Of a DNA stretch of 31,643 bases, positions 6,442-14,000 are shown one piece after another. The stretch covers positions 1 to 31,643 of the IMG/VR virus record IMGVR_UViG_3300042294_001443, one strand, 5' to 3'. A program made the translations under genes and the position numbers. The notes below the pieces were generated by a model. The model ran no database searches. It was not told where the DNA came from and was given only the letters and a program-made list of their open reading frames with translations. Position 1 is the first letter of the stretch. Every line of letters starts with the position of its first letter. Origin of the DNA: a virus.

Positions 6442-6996
6442 ATGAAGATCAACAAACTCCCTCCGCTACCCCTCCTCCGCGAACTGTTCGTCGCAGACCC
6501 GGAGGCTGGCACCCTCGCCCGCAAGTCCAACGGCCGCACCTTCGGCCCGCTCTCAGGCGCGACTATTAAGGGGCGCATCTACAGCGTCTCGCGCATCCTG
6601 TACGCGATGTACACAGGCCGCGACCCGGGGCCTAATTTCGTAGACCACATCAACCGCGACCGCACCGACAACCGGCGCTGCAACCTTCGCGCGCTGACAG
6701 CCGCCGAGAACTCGCAGAACAAGCGGTCGTACAGCAACACTGGCTACCGAGGGGTGCATATGCGTCCCCTCAAGGACGGCACGCCGGTGTACAGGGTACA
6801 GCTCCACCGCAAAGTGCCCCAGATTGACGGCTCTCTGAAGCCTACGACGTACCACGGCGGTAATTACCGCGACCTAGAAGATGCCATCCGTGCGGCGGAA
6901 GAGCTGTACGTCCGGTTTGGGACAGACCTGTTCGTGCCTGTTTGCGAGTTCCACGCACCTGAAGTAACTCCTGAACTCCCCCGTGAGGCTTGCTAA
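6442..6996 (+). CDS. HNH-AP2 homing endonuclease
   Basis: This is a free-standing HNH homing endonuclease of 184 residues. The HNH core is DHINRDRTDNRRCNLR at residues 68-83, with His69, Asn77 and Asn81. It is followed by an AP2-type DNA-binding domain from about 98 to 160 (NTGYRGVHMRP to the AAEELY helix). The start at 6442 is chosen because AAGGAG lies 5 nt upstream and the protein then begins MKINKLPPLPLLRELF, the usual N-terminus of this family; a start at 6349 would fall inside the replicase terminator hairpin. Such enzymes nick or cut DNA lacking the gene and spread it, and often sit next to replication genes, as here. The stop overlaps the next start as TAATG. Confidence 0.92.
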   Translation: MKINKLPPLPLLRELFVADPEAGTLARKSNGRTFGPLSGATIKGRIYSVSRILYAMYTGRDPGPNFVDHINRDRTDNRRCNLRALTAAENSQNKRSYSNTGYRGVHMRPLKDGTPVYRVQLHRKVPQIDGSLKPTTYHGGNYRDLEDAIRAAEELYVRFGTDLFVPVCEFHAPEVTPELPREAC

Positions 6997-7346
6997 TGGC
7001 TTACCATCGTACACCTGTACAGAACATGTGCAAGGCTGGGGGGCATCAGTGGATGTTCTTCGCCGTCATCGACAAGGCCAACGTCATAGACCACCTGTAC
7101 CTGCGCGATGCGTCTAAGGCGTGGTGGTTGATCGACCGCGAGATGCCCTTCGTCACAAGCCGCTGTGGCTCTCCCTTCACCAAGTACCCGGATGGCGTCC
7201 TCGCCATCTCTGGACCCGTACAGTCGTTCCCGTCCGAGCTAACGCCGGTAGACGGGAAGCCCGCACTAGCCGAGGCTATGGCAGGGTGCCTTCGCCTCTC
7301 CAGTCCCCAAGTGCCGCTCGTGTTCAGCGCGCACTATGACCGCTGA
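6996..7346 (+). CDS. Hypothetical early protein, 116 aa
   Basis: The ATG at 6996 overlaps the endonuclease stop by one base (TAATG), with GAGG about 8 nt upstream; this is better than a TTG two codons earlier. The protein begins MAYHRTPVQNMCKAGGHQWMFF and is rich in aromatic residues, with WWLIDREMPF in the middle. I do not recognise the family and see no transmembrane segment or catalytic motif. C12, H18 and later Cys residues could bind a metal, but the spacing is not that of a standard zinc finger. It is translated with the endonuclease and may be an early takeover protein. Confidence 0.7.
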   Translation: MAYHRTPVQNMCKAGGHQWMFFAVIDKANVIDHLYLRDASKAWWLIDREMPFVTSRCGSPFTKYPDGVLAISGPVQSFPSELTPVDGKPALAEAMAGCLRLSSPQVPLVFSAHYDR

Positions 7347-7354
7347 GGTATGAG

Positions 7355-7456
7355 ATGTCCTTCTACCTGTGGCTCGCCGCCGTGTGTCTCGGAATCATGA
7401 TTGGCATGAGCATGGTAGGTGTCGCGGTATACGCGATGACCAGAACCCTACAGTAA
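7355..7456 (+). CDS. Small single-span membrane protein, 33 aa
   Basis: A 33-codon gene sits between two early genes. It begins at an ATG with GAGG 6 nt upstream, 8 nt after the previous stop, and ends 13 nt before the next ATG. Almost the whole peptide (SFYLWLAAVCLGIMIGM then VGVAVYAM) is one hydrophobic helix, with a short TRTLQ tail. Good spacing and a clear ribosome site support it, but nothing in the sequence names a function. An early membrane peptide could act in superinfection exclusion or lysis control; this is a guess. Confidence 0.6.
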   Translation: MSFYLWLAAVCLGIMIGMSMVGVAVYAMTRTLQ

Positions 7457-7469
7457 AAAGGAAGAGAAC

Positions 7470-8066
7470 ATGTCTAAGACCACCAAGTTCATCACTGGCT
7501 TCGTAGTTGACCTCTCCCCGACCGAGATCGCGGTTGTGGAGAATTACGACCAAGACGGCATTGTGAACCGCCTCCCCATCCCCACGCAGGTAGCAGAAGA
7601 GCTGCGGATGTGGGACTTAGTGGCGCTAAAGGTGAATGGGGTTGAGATGAAGGGCCGGCGCGGTGATCCCCCTCAGTCGGTGCAGTGGGCGGAGGAGACG
7701 GATGTCCAGCTGATTGCCCCTCCTCAGCGCGCCCCACAGGGCATGGAGTCCATGCTTTGTTCGCCATCCAAGAGGCGTGAGTTACAGAACTACTTCCGCG
7801 GAATTCGCCTCGTCTATGACAAGGACATCACGGTGGAGCCCCACAGCTCCTTCCCCCTCGCGGTCATGACAGTAATGGCAACTGAGAGCTACTGCCTTCC
7901 CCATCCCCTTAAGGAGTGCTTGTATTTCTTTTCGCTCCCAGCCATGAGCGACCCGCTGGATGCAGCCAAGAAAGCCAAGAGTAAGTTCTTCAAAGAGAAG
8001 AACCTCCTGCTCATAGAGGATGACAAGAGCATCGCAGAAAAATTAGAGAAAGGTTCCAAGTGGTAG
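7470..8066 (+). CDS. Hypothetical early protein, 198 aa
   Basis: This is the last gene of the rightward block, with AAGGAAGAG just upstream of its ATG. It starts MSKTTKFITGFVVDLSPTEIAVVENY, which looks like a small beta-barrel segment (VALKVNG follows). A middle region is rich in Pro and Gln, and the C-terminal helix is lysine-rich (DAAKKAKSKFFKEKNLLLIEDDKSIAEKLEKGSKW). I do not recognise a family. A nucleic-acid-binding role such as single-stranded DNA binding would suit the context but is not shown by any motif. A bidirectional terminator follows within 35 nt. Confidence 0.75.
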   Translation: MSKTTKFITGFVVDLSPTEIAVVENYDQDGIVNRLPIPTQVAEELRMWDLVALKVNGVEMKGRRGDPPQSVQWAEETDVQLIAPPQRAPQGMESMLCSPSKRRELQNYFRGIRLVYDKDITVEPHSSFPLAVMTVMATESYCLPHPLKECLYFFSLPAMSDPLDAAKKAKSKFFKEKNLLLIEDDKSIAEKLEKGSKW

Positions 8067-8100
8067 AGGAGTAAGCTACTTCGGTTCGAATAGACGAAGA

Positions 8101-8123
8101 ACCCCCGCCATGTAGGCGGGGGT
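8101..8123. terminator. Bidirectional terminator between early and late units
   Basis: ACCCCCGCC (8101-8109) and GGCGGGGGT (8115-8123) form a perfect 9-bp stem with loop ATGTA. Adjacent AAG/CTT extends it past one bulge. It is followed on the plus strand by CTTGCTTTTA and on the minus strand by a T-rich stretch. It lies exactly where the rightward early block and the leftward late operon converge. Confidence 0.85.
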
Positions 8124-8138
8124 CTTGCTTTTACAGAC

Positions 8139-8276
8139 TTACTTGCCGCGCTTCTTCTTCGAGATCTCGACTGCGGCCATCTGCTTCATCGCAGCCTTCT
8201 TGGTCTTTGGCTTCTTGCTCAGCGGACGGCCGGAAGAAGAGGCGGCCTTGTAACCGCCCTTTACTTTCTTAAGCAT
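8139..8276 (-). CDS. Very basic small protein, 45 aa
   Basis: This is the last gene of the late operon. Its ATG overlaps the preceding stop as TGATG and GGGGAG lies upstream. The 45 residues are highly basic: LKKVKGGYKAASSSGRPLSKK, then KTKKAAMKQMAAVEISKKKRGK. The pattern G-Y-K, S-x-x-G-R-x-L-S and K-K-A-A-x-x-Q-x-A resembles short basic proteins I know from aquatic phages, but I cannot name a family. It may bind DNA in the capsid or be a minor virion component. Coupling to its neighbour and the terminator just beyond it support a real gene. Confidence 0.7.
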   Translation of the reverse strand: MLKKVKGGYKAASSSGRPLSKKPKTKKAAMKQMAAVEISKKKRGK

Positions 8277-8401
8277 CAGAAGCTCCCCGAGTTTGTGGAC
8301 TGAACGATGGTCTCGCGCACTACGCGCACAACCTGTTTCACCACAGTACGGATGGGGCGAAGCAGGCTGCGGCTGTTGCCTTTGACGGTTTGTTTGATCA
8401 C
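8276..8401 (-). CDS. Small basic amphipathic protein, 41 aa (GTG start)
   Basis: This 41-codon gene exactly fills the space between its neighbours. Its GTG at 8401 overlaps the upstream stop as GTGA, and its TGA overlaps the downstream ATG as TGATG. The peptide (IKQTVKGNSRSLLRPIRTVV, then KQVVRVVRETIV) would form a long amphipathic helix with Arg and Lys on one face and Val and Leu on the other. The perfect junctions are the main evidence, since there is no independent homology. It could touch membrane or DNA; the function is unknown. Confidence 0.6.
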   Translation of the reverse strand: MIKQTVKGNSRSLLRPIRTVVKQVVRVVRETIVQSTNSGSF

Positions 8402-8736
8402 TTCTTCTGCCTGAATGTGGGCGCCCGTTTACCCGCGCGCTTTGCCGCGGTCGCCTTACTGACCTGGGACGACGACAACTCGCTGCGCGTCTTCGGGGTA
8501 GACGGGCTGACCTTACGCGAAGGGCGGCAGTACGGGCCAGATGTACCTGACCCGCACGGTTTGCCCTTCTGGTCAGTCCACTTCTCCGCCTGCCAACGCT
8601 TTAGGTTCGAGCCCTCCTCGGTCTTGCGGACCTGTCCCTTCTCTTTGCGGCACTTGGCAATCGCCTGAGATGCACGCGCGGAAGGGAACTTCTCGTAGGA
8701 AGCCTTGACCTTTTTGTAGCAGGCGTCTTTAGGCAT
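8398..8736 (-). CDS. Small basic Cys-containing protein of the aquatic-virus type
   Basis: This encodes 112 residues, starting at an ATG that overlaps the upstream stop as TGATG. It begins MPKDACYKKVKASYEKFPSA with ASQAIAKCRK, then has LKRWQAEKWTDQKGKPCG and GPYCRPSRKVSPSTPKTRSEL. The combination KRWxxEKW, PCG, YCRPSxRVS and TPKT is one I remember from small conserved proteins of marine phages and large DNA viruses (DUF5872-like); I give this as a memory, not a search result. The paired Cys residues could bind zinc. Its place at the end of the late operon suggests a virion or packaging-associated role. Confidence 0.75.
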   Translation of the reverse strand: MPKDACYKKVKASYEKFPSARASQAIAKCRKEKGQVRKTEEGSNLKRWQAEKWTDQKGKPCGSGTSGPYCRPSRKVSPSTPKTRSELSSSQVSKATAAKRAGKRAPTFRQKK

Positions 8737-9023
8737 CAGACCGTGCTCGGCTGCCAGAGCACAAGCAGGCTGTCGCCCGTCGTGTTCGTGGTCGAGAGCT
8801 GGATGTTGCCGTTGGAGGTGATGCTCGCCTCGCTGAGAACACTGCTGATATCGATGTTCGCAGCGGTCGCATCACGGTTCAGGCGGACGACAGCAGCCAG
8901 CGCGTCGCTGGTCAGGATGCCCGTGACGGCGATGTTGGTAGCCGACGTAGTGCCTGCCACAACAGCAGACTTGAGGACGGTGGCACCGGCGGTGACGAGG
9001 TTGCGGGGACGGATGTACTTCAT
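8736..9023 (-). CDS. Small beta-rich late protein, 95 aa
   Basis: This encodes 95 residues with CAGGAG upstream of the ATG. The sequence is low in charge and rich in Ala, Thr, Ser and Val with alternating patterns (GATVLKSAVVAGTTSATNIAV), and ends in QLSTTNTTGDSLLVLWQP. This suits a compact beta-structured virion protein such as a decoration or fibre-tip element. I recognise no family. It overlaps the next gene by TGATG. Confidence 0.65.
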   Translation of the reverse strand: MKYIRPRNLVTAGATVLKSAVVAGTTSATNIAVTGILTSDALAAVVRLNRDATAANIDISSVLSEASITSNGNIQLSTTNTTGDSLLVLWQPSTV

Positions 9024-9044
9024 CTCAGACTCCTGTGGGGTGGA

Positions 9045-9299
9045 CTACCAAGCCTTACAGCTCCAGTAGCGAGCGGTGAACTTGTCCTTCGCGGACGCCT
9101 CATCGCAGCTATGGCGGCTGCGGAAGTTCTTTCGACGGGCGGGGTTGTCTTTCTTAATCTCCATGTTTGGGTCGCCAAACATGATGGTCTTCTTCTCCCC
9201 GCCCTTACAGGCGGTGACTACGCTCTTCTTCCGCCCGTACCCGAGTTCGCCTTTGCCGATGCGGCGCGGCTTGTTGCAGGCTGTGCGGTCCTTCTTCAT
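9045..9299 (-). CDS. Small basic protein with FGDPNM...RRKxFRxRHxC...ARYWSCKxW motif
   Basis: This encodes 84 residues and is strongly basic. The C-terminal half runs from KKTIMFGDPNMEIKKDNPARR to FRSRHSCDEA and FTARYWSCKAW. I recall this core (TIxFG, RRxxFxxRH, K/T-A-x-YWxxKxW) from short virion-associated proteins of many marine phages, where it is sometimes a domain of larger structural proteins. The conserved Cys and His residues may form a metal site. It follows the holin-like gene after 3 nt. Function is not known to me. Confidence 0.75.
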   Translation of the reverse strand: MKKDRTACNKPRRIGKGELGYGRKKSVVTACKGGEKKTIMFGDPNMEIKKDNPARRKNFRSRHSCDEASAKDKFTARYWSCKAW

Positions 9300-9302
9300 C
9301 GC

Positions 9303-9620
9303 TCACCCCGCCAGGGAGTCGGGTCGCAGGGCACCCGCGTTGACGTTCAAGCCTGCCCCATCAGTAAGCCCTTCCAGTACCGCGAGGCGGCGGTCGATAG
9401 ATGCCAGGGTCTTAGTGATGGCCTTGCTCTCCTCTTTCTGAGTCGCGATGAGGGCGTCGATTTGGTCAAGGTGACGCTTTCCCAGGCTCGCCAGAAGTGG
9501 AAGTAGATGCCGTACTGCAAGCCCATACAGCCCGCCGAGAACGAGAAGGAGTGCGATGACGGCTGCACCCGGACCTGCGAGGTAGGGCGCTAACTCCGGC
9601 GAAACCTGACCGATGATCAT
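9303..9620 (-). CDS. Holin-like membrane protein
   Basis: This encodes 105 residues. One long hydrophobic span (GPGAAVIALLLVLGGLYGLAV, about residues 17-37) is followed by a second weaker stretch (LLPLLASLG), a charged coiled-coil-like segment (QIDALIATQKEESKAITKTLASIDRRLAVLEGL) and a short polar tail. A short N-terminus, one membrane helix and a charged tail at the end of the late operon fit a T7 gp17.5-like holin, which sets the time of lysis. A spanin or other membrane protein is possible. No partner endolysin is recognised nearby. The start overlaps the upstream stop as ATGA. Confidence 0.6.
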   Translation of the reverse strand: MIIGQVSPELAPYLAGPGAAVIALLLVLGGLYGLAVRHLLPLLASLGKRHLDQIDALIATQKEESKAITKTLASIDRRLAVLEGLTDGAGLNVNAGALRPDSLAG

Positions 9621-9823
9621 GGCTGCTCCAGAATGGCGTTGAGGATGGGTCGCGCCATAGTCCGCGCGTCAGTCACGCCGGGCGATGTACCGGAGGCGGG
9701 GTCATAGCGGCTGAGAAGGTCATTGGCCTCCCCGTCCGTCAGGGTGACCACCTGCTCCCAGCCCTCGTGGTACACGCCGTCCTCGTCAAAGACGCCGGCC
9801 CTACGGGTAGAGATGACGATCAT
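9617..9823 (-). CDS. Hypothetical small late protein, 68 aa
   Basis: This encodes 68 residues with AAGGAG 6 nt upstream of the ATG. It begins MIVISTRRAGVFDEDGVYHEGWEQV and continues VTLTDGEANDLLSRYDPASG. The pattern suggests a short beta strand pair followed by a helix. No family is recognised. It is coupled to the holin-like gene by an ATGA overlap, so it may act with it in lysis, or be a minor virion part. Confidence 0.65.
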   Translation of the reverse strand: MIVISTRRAGVFDEDGVYHEGWEQVVTLTDGEANDLLSRYDPASGTSPGVTDARTMARPILNAILEQP

Positions 9824-9833
9824 TGGCGGCTCC

Positions 9834-10577
9834 TTAGCTCAGCTTGTCGGCAGCGAAGTACAGTTTGAACTGCACTGTGCCGCCAGTCGTGGTCACGGTG
9901 CCGAGGGTGCCGACGGCGATGATGGCGTACATCTGCGCATTGTCGGCGACCGTGAGCGCGTTGGCATCGAGGCCGTTGGTCGGCGCCGCAGCTGAGGCCG
10001 ACTGAAGGAGCGCACTGGCAGCTACCTTAGCCTTACCGGGAAGTCCACCGAATAGGGACTGCCCGTAGACCGTGACTCCGCCTGCGAGACTGGTGGTCCC
10101 GACCACGTTCCTCCGCCAAGTCCCACAGAGGGGAGTGCCGACGCCGGTAGTACCGAAGGTGCATCCCAGCGCGTCCATCGTCGTGAGCACCGTGCTGGTC
10201 GGGTTCTGGACGCCTGCGAAGGCGATGTTGTAATTTCGCGCGGCCCCGACGGTGAAGTCAGTCACCTTCGAGTGCAGCGTGAAGGTGTCACCCGCCACAA
10301 CGGGAGAACCGTCCTGGTAGGTCAGCGGGAAGGTCCATCTCCCGCCGGTGAAGTTCGCGCCGCTGCCGTAGTTATAGTCTACATTTGACGCGCCTAAAGT
10401 TGCCAGCGTCAAGCTGTGCAGGCCCGCGGCGGCGCTGTAGCTAGTGACGAGGGAGTTAGGGTCGCTGAAAGTCAGCGTGTTGAGGTCGGTGATCTGGCGC
10501 CACTCGAAGCCGACAGCACCCGCAGGCGCGCCGCCGCTTGCACCGGTCGCGGGGTCGAAGGCTGGGATGATGGGCAT
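9834..10577 (-). CDS. Beta-rich virion protein, probably tail fibre or appendage
   Basis: This encodes 247 residues, 1 nt after the upstream stop. The sequence is rich in Gly, Thr, Ser and Val, with few charged residues and repeated patterns such as FTGGRWTFPLTYQDGSPVVAGDTFTL and GTVTTTGGTVQFKLYF that suggest beta-sandwich or jelly-roll folding. It lies after the giant ejection gene, where T7 keeps its fibre gene 17. No enzymatic motif is visible. A fibre or receptor-binding role is inferred only from position and composition. Confidence 0.6.
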   Translation of the reverse strand: MPIIPAFDPATGASGGAPAGAVGFEWRQITDLNTLTFSDPNSLVTSYSAAAGLHSLTLATLGASNVDYNYGSGANFTGGRWTFPLTYQDGSPVVAGDTFTLHSKVTDFTVGAARNYNIAFAGVQNPTSTVLTTMDALGCTFGTTGVGTPLCGTWRRNVVGTTSLAGGVTVYGQSLFGGLPGKAKVAASALLQSASAAAPTNGLDANALTVADNAQMYAIIAVGTLGTVTTTGGTVQFKLYFAADKLS

Positions 10578-10578
10578 C

Positions 10579-11013
10579 TCAGGTCTCCGACCAAGTGACG
10601 CAGCTCTGCGCGAAGTCCGCGGTGCCAGCGTCTAAGTGGGCGAACAAATAGAAGGTGCCCCCACCGAAGATCTGAAACACGGGGATACCGACCTTGATGG
10701 CCGCGCACGCGCTGTCGTTTGTGGTCAGCCCAGGGTCCAGGGGCGCTGTAGTCGCGGGAACAAGCGCGAAGTCCCCGGCTGCATCAGCGCACAGCTTGAC
10801 CGTGATGGTCGTAGGCGTGCCGGTGATGTTCTCCACCCGCAGGTGGAAGCTCTCCACCCGAGCCTGGAACGGACCCGCGGCGAGGTAGTCAACCGCGCCC
10901 TCAAGCAAGTTGTGCTCGTGAACGTCCGGCAGCGCGAAGGCGTTGCTAAGCGACGGTGCCGGGCTCGGAGCCGCGATGTGGTCGTGGAAGAATGTACGAA
11001 GTCTAGCTGGCAT
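10579..11013 (-). CDS. Hypothetical beta-rich virion protein, 144 aa
   Basis: This encodes 144 residues with an AAGGGAGGGG ribosome site, 39 nt after the giant ejection gene. After a basic N-terminus (MPARLRTFFHDHIAAP) come alternating segments such as RVESFHLRVENITGTPTTITVKLCADAAG and FQIFGGGTFYLFAHLDAG, which look like a small beta-sandwich. It may pair with the next gene as part of a fibre or appendage. I recognise no family. Confidence 0.6.
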   Translation of the reverse strand: MPARLRTFFHDHIAAPSPAPSLSNAFALPDVHEHNLLEGAVDYLAAGPFQARVESFHLRVENITGTPTTITVKLCADAAGDFALVPATTAPLDPGLTTNDSACAAIKVGIPVFQIFGGGTFYLFAHLDAGTADFAQSCVTWSET

Positions 11014-11052
11014 GTAGCCCCTCCCTTCTGGACGGCTGGCGTGGTCACTGTA

Positions 11053-14000
11053 TCACCGAGAAGGCTGCTTAGCTCTAAGCGCGCGCTCCTGCTCACCCAG
11101 CGCCCGCATGACCGCGGCCTCCGGGGACTGCTCACCCATCGGGGTCTCGAGACCTGTGGCGAACCCGAAGGTACTGGGCAGCCCACGCTTCTTAGGGTCA
11201 ACGAAATCCTCAACACCGTAGGTCAGCCCGAGCTTGGTGTAGTCCGTGGTCGTGCGCTGGAAGCCAAGGAGCTGTAGCGTGGACAGGAAGCGGAGGAACC
11301 GCGCCTGATCGGCCGCGCTCTCAAAGCGGTACTCAGTCTTCTGGCTACCAGGGACGGTAGGGTCCGCCGCGGTCAAGCGACCGGGCGTCATCTTCTCAGG
11401 CTCAGTGACAGCCTTGATGTTGAACTCACCCTTCATCCAGGGCCACAGCTTGTCCGGGCTGCTCTGGACCGCGTAGGCAACCCACTCGTCCGGCAGCTTG
11501 CCCCCTCGCCCGCCGCCCTGTGCCTCGAAGTCGGCCATCACCATAGAGATGAGCGGGGACAGGTTCTCGTCTGCGATGGCCCTTGCCACCTCACCCGGCG
11601 GCGCGTCTGCTGCCCCGGCGCGCAGCGCCCAGGCCGCGAACTGCACGGCGTCCGAGTACATCTCGACCGACGGCGTGACCGGGCCGTAGACGCGCGCGGA
11701 GGCGCTGTTGTCGAAGATAAAGGAGCTTGGGAAGGGGATGCGAACCCGCTGGTAGTCGGCCTGCATCTCCTCATCCATCGCCTTCGACAAGTCTCTGTGG
11801 GCCAGGAGGAGGCGGTTGAAGCTGGCAGGGTCGCGGGTCAGCGCCTCCAGTGTCTCGCGCATCATGGCTTCGCGGAAGGCGAGGAACATGATGTACTTGT
11901 TTAAGTTAAACGCAGGGTTGCTCGTGACACGAGACTTCCCGTAGTCAAGCATAGAAGCCCGCGCGAGTTGCCCCGCTTGGTCCTCTGTCATCCCCGCCTT
12001 CAGCGCGCTGGCAAACACGTTTTGCCGGATGGCCTTGTCGGTAGCGTTTGCCGCGTACTGGAAGATGCCCGTCCTACCGGGGTCGAGGTTGCGGAGGAGG
12101 TACTGTCGGAGCGCAGGTGACTTGACTCCTTCAGCGGTGAGGCGTGCATCCCGAAGAAGTTCTTGCGCGTACTGCTGGGAGAACTCAACTCCACCCGCGC
12201 TGATGTTGATGGAGTTGCGCTCCACGGCCTCAAGGAACTCAGCCCGGGCCCACTGCCTGCCTGTCTGCGAAGTGAACAGCACCTCGTCAGCACGGCCCGG
12301 AGTGATGGTGTCCAGTAGCGGGCGTCGCAGGAAGTCAGGCACCTGCGCGGCCACCTGCCTGCCCACCTCGGCGGTCTGCGTCATAGGGCCGAGGGTGCCG
12401 GGAGCGAGCCGGATGGCACCCGCTGCGCCCAGCGTCGTAGCGAGGATGAACGGCGCGGTGGCGAGGTTCATGCCGAGGTAGCGAGTGTTAGGCGCGGGAA
12501 GAGGAATGGGCGTCCCGTCTTCCGTCGTGTACAGGTAGTACCCGCCGGCCAGCATCCCTCCCGCGGCCACGGTGCGCGGGTAGGCGAGGAGCTGCGAGAG
12601 GTTCAGAAGGGCGTACTCAGCGCCAGCCTTGGCATCGCCCCCAAGTGCGCGCTGTAGCTTCTCAGCCTTCATCAGCGCGTCAAGGTTCTCGCCCAGCTTC
12701 CCATCTCGAGAAGCCGCTTGGAGCTTAGACAGGCTGTCCACAAAGTCCTGACCAGCCACAAGGAAGCGAGGGTCGCGCGGGTTTAGTCCCTCGACGGAGA
12801 CAACGATGTCCTGCCGCGAAGCCCGTAGGTCTGGAGCCCAGCCGTAAGCGCGGGCGTTCTGCTGCATCTCATCAACCGCCGGGAGCACAAAGGACTCCAT
12901 CGCGTTCTGGAGCAGCGCACGGCGCATGACCTCGACGACTTCACCCTTACGCGCCGACATCTCGCCCTCGGTCATAGGCCGTAGGGCGACCGGCTCTTCT
13001 GGCGCGCGAGGCACGGGCCCCATCTCGGTAGCCGGAAGCTCCATCGCACGCGGCTGGTACACAGGCCCGAGTCGTGGCTCCTCTGCGGGAAGCAGAGACT
13101 TCTGTGCGCGACGTATGGCGTCGTAAAGAGCCTGGTCATCAAGGTTCTCGAACACCCCCTTGTTGCGTGCGCCAGCTGTGGTGATGCCCTCGTAGAGCCT
13201 CAGCAGGGCCTCAGTCGTCGCCTTCTTCTCGAAGAACAGAAGGTTTAGCTGCGGGTTGTCTAGAGCATCTGCGGTACTAAACAGGAGTTCAGGGTTCTGC
13301 GTGCTCTCCGCAAGCATCTGCCCATAGACGTGCTTCACCAGTTCAGCGCGCGCCTTCGGGTTGAGGTTGCGGTACGAGCGCACGGTGATGTTGTCGAGCT
13401 GGCGCGTGAACGGACCCGGCTGCGGCGGGTTGCGGAGAGCGCGTGCCAGCTTCTCATCAAGCTCCCGCACACGCGGACCCATACGCGCGGCCTGCTCCAG
13501 TAGCGCGGGCTCCTGCTCGGCTCTCTTACCGGCACGCTCCAGCCTCCAAAGGAGTTCTTGCAACGGCAGCACGGTGTCGTTGTAGTAGTCCAGCGCGGCA
13601 GTAACAGCGTCGTTGTACGCCTTCTCTGCCTTAGTCAGCCGATCGTAGAACCTGTTGGCTTCGTTCTGAATCATGCGGATGCGGCTACGCAGCATCTCAA
13701 CTGCCTTCTCCGCCTCCTTCAAGTCAGACTTAAGCTGCTTGTCCTTGGGCTTAGACGCGAGCTTAGCCGCCCGTCTGTCCCGCTCACGGATGGCCTGTCC
13801 GAGCCGCGCCTGTGCGTCTTCAATTTTATCTCTGAAGGTCTTACCGGGGAACTCAGACAGCTTCGCCTCAGCCTGCTCAACCTCTTTGCGGAGGCGCACC
13901 TGCTCCTTCTCGGTCTGCTTGATGGCCTTTGTCTGCTCAGCGATGTCTTCCTTAATCTTCTTTATGCGAGGAAGAACACGGGTCTTGACCTCTTCCGAGA

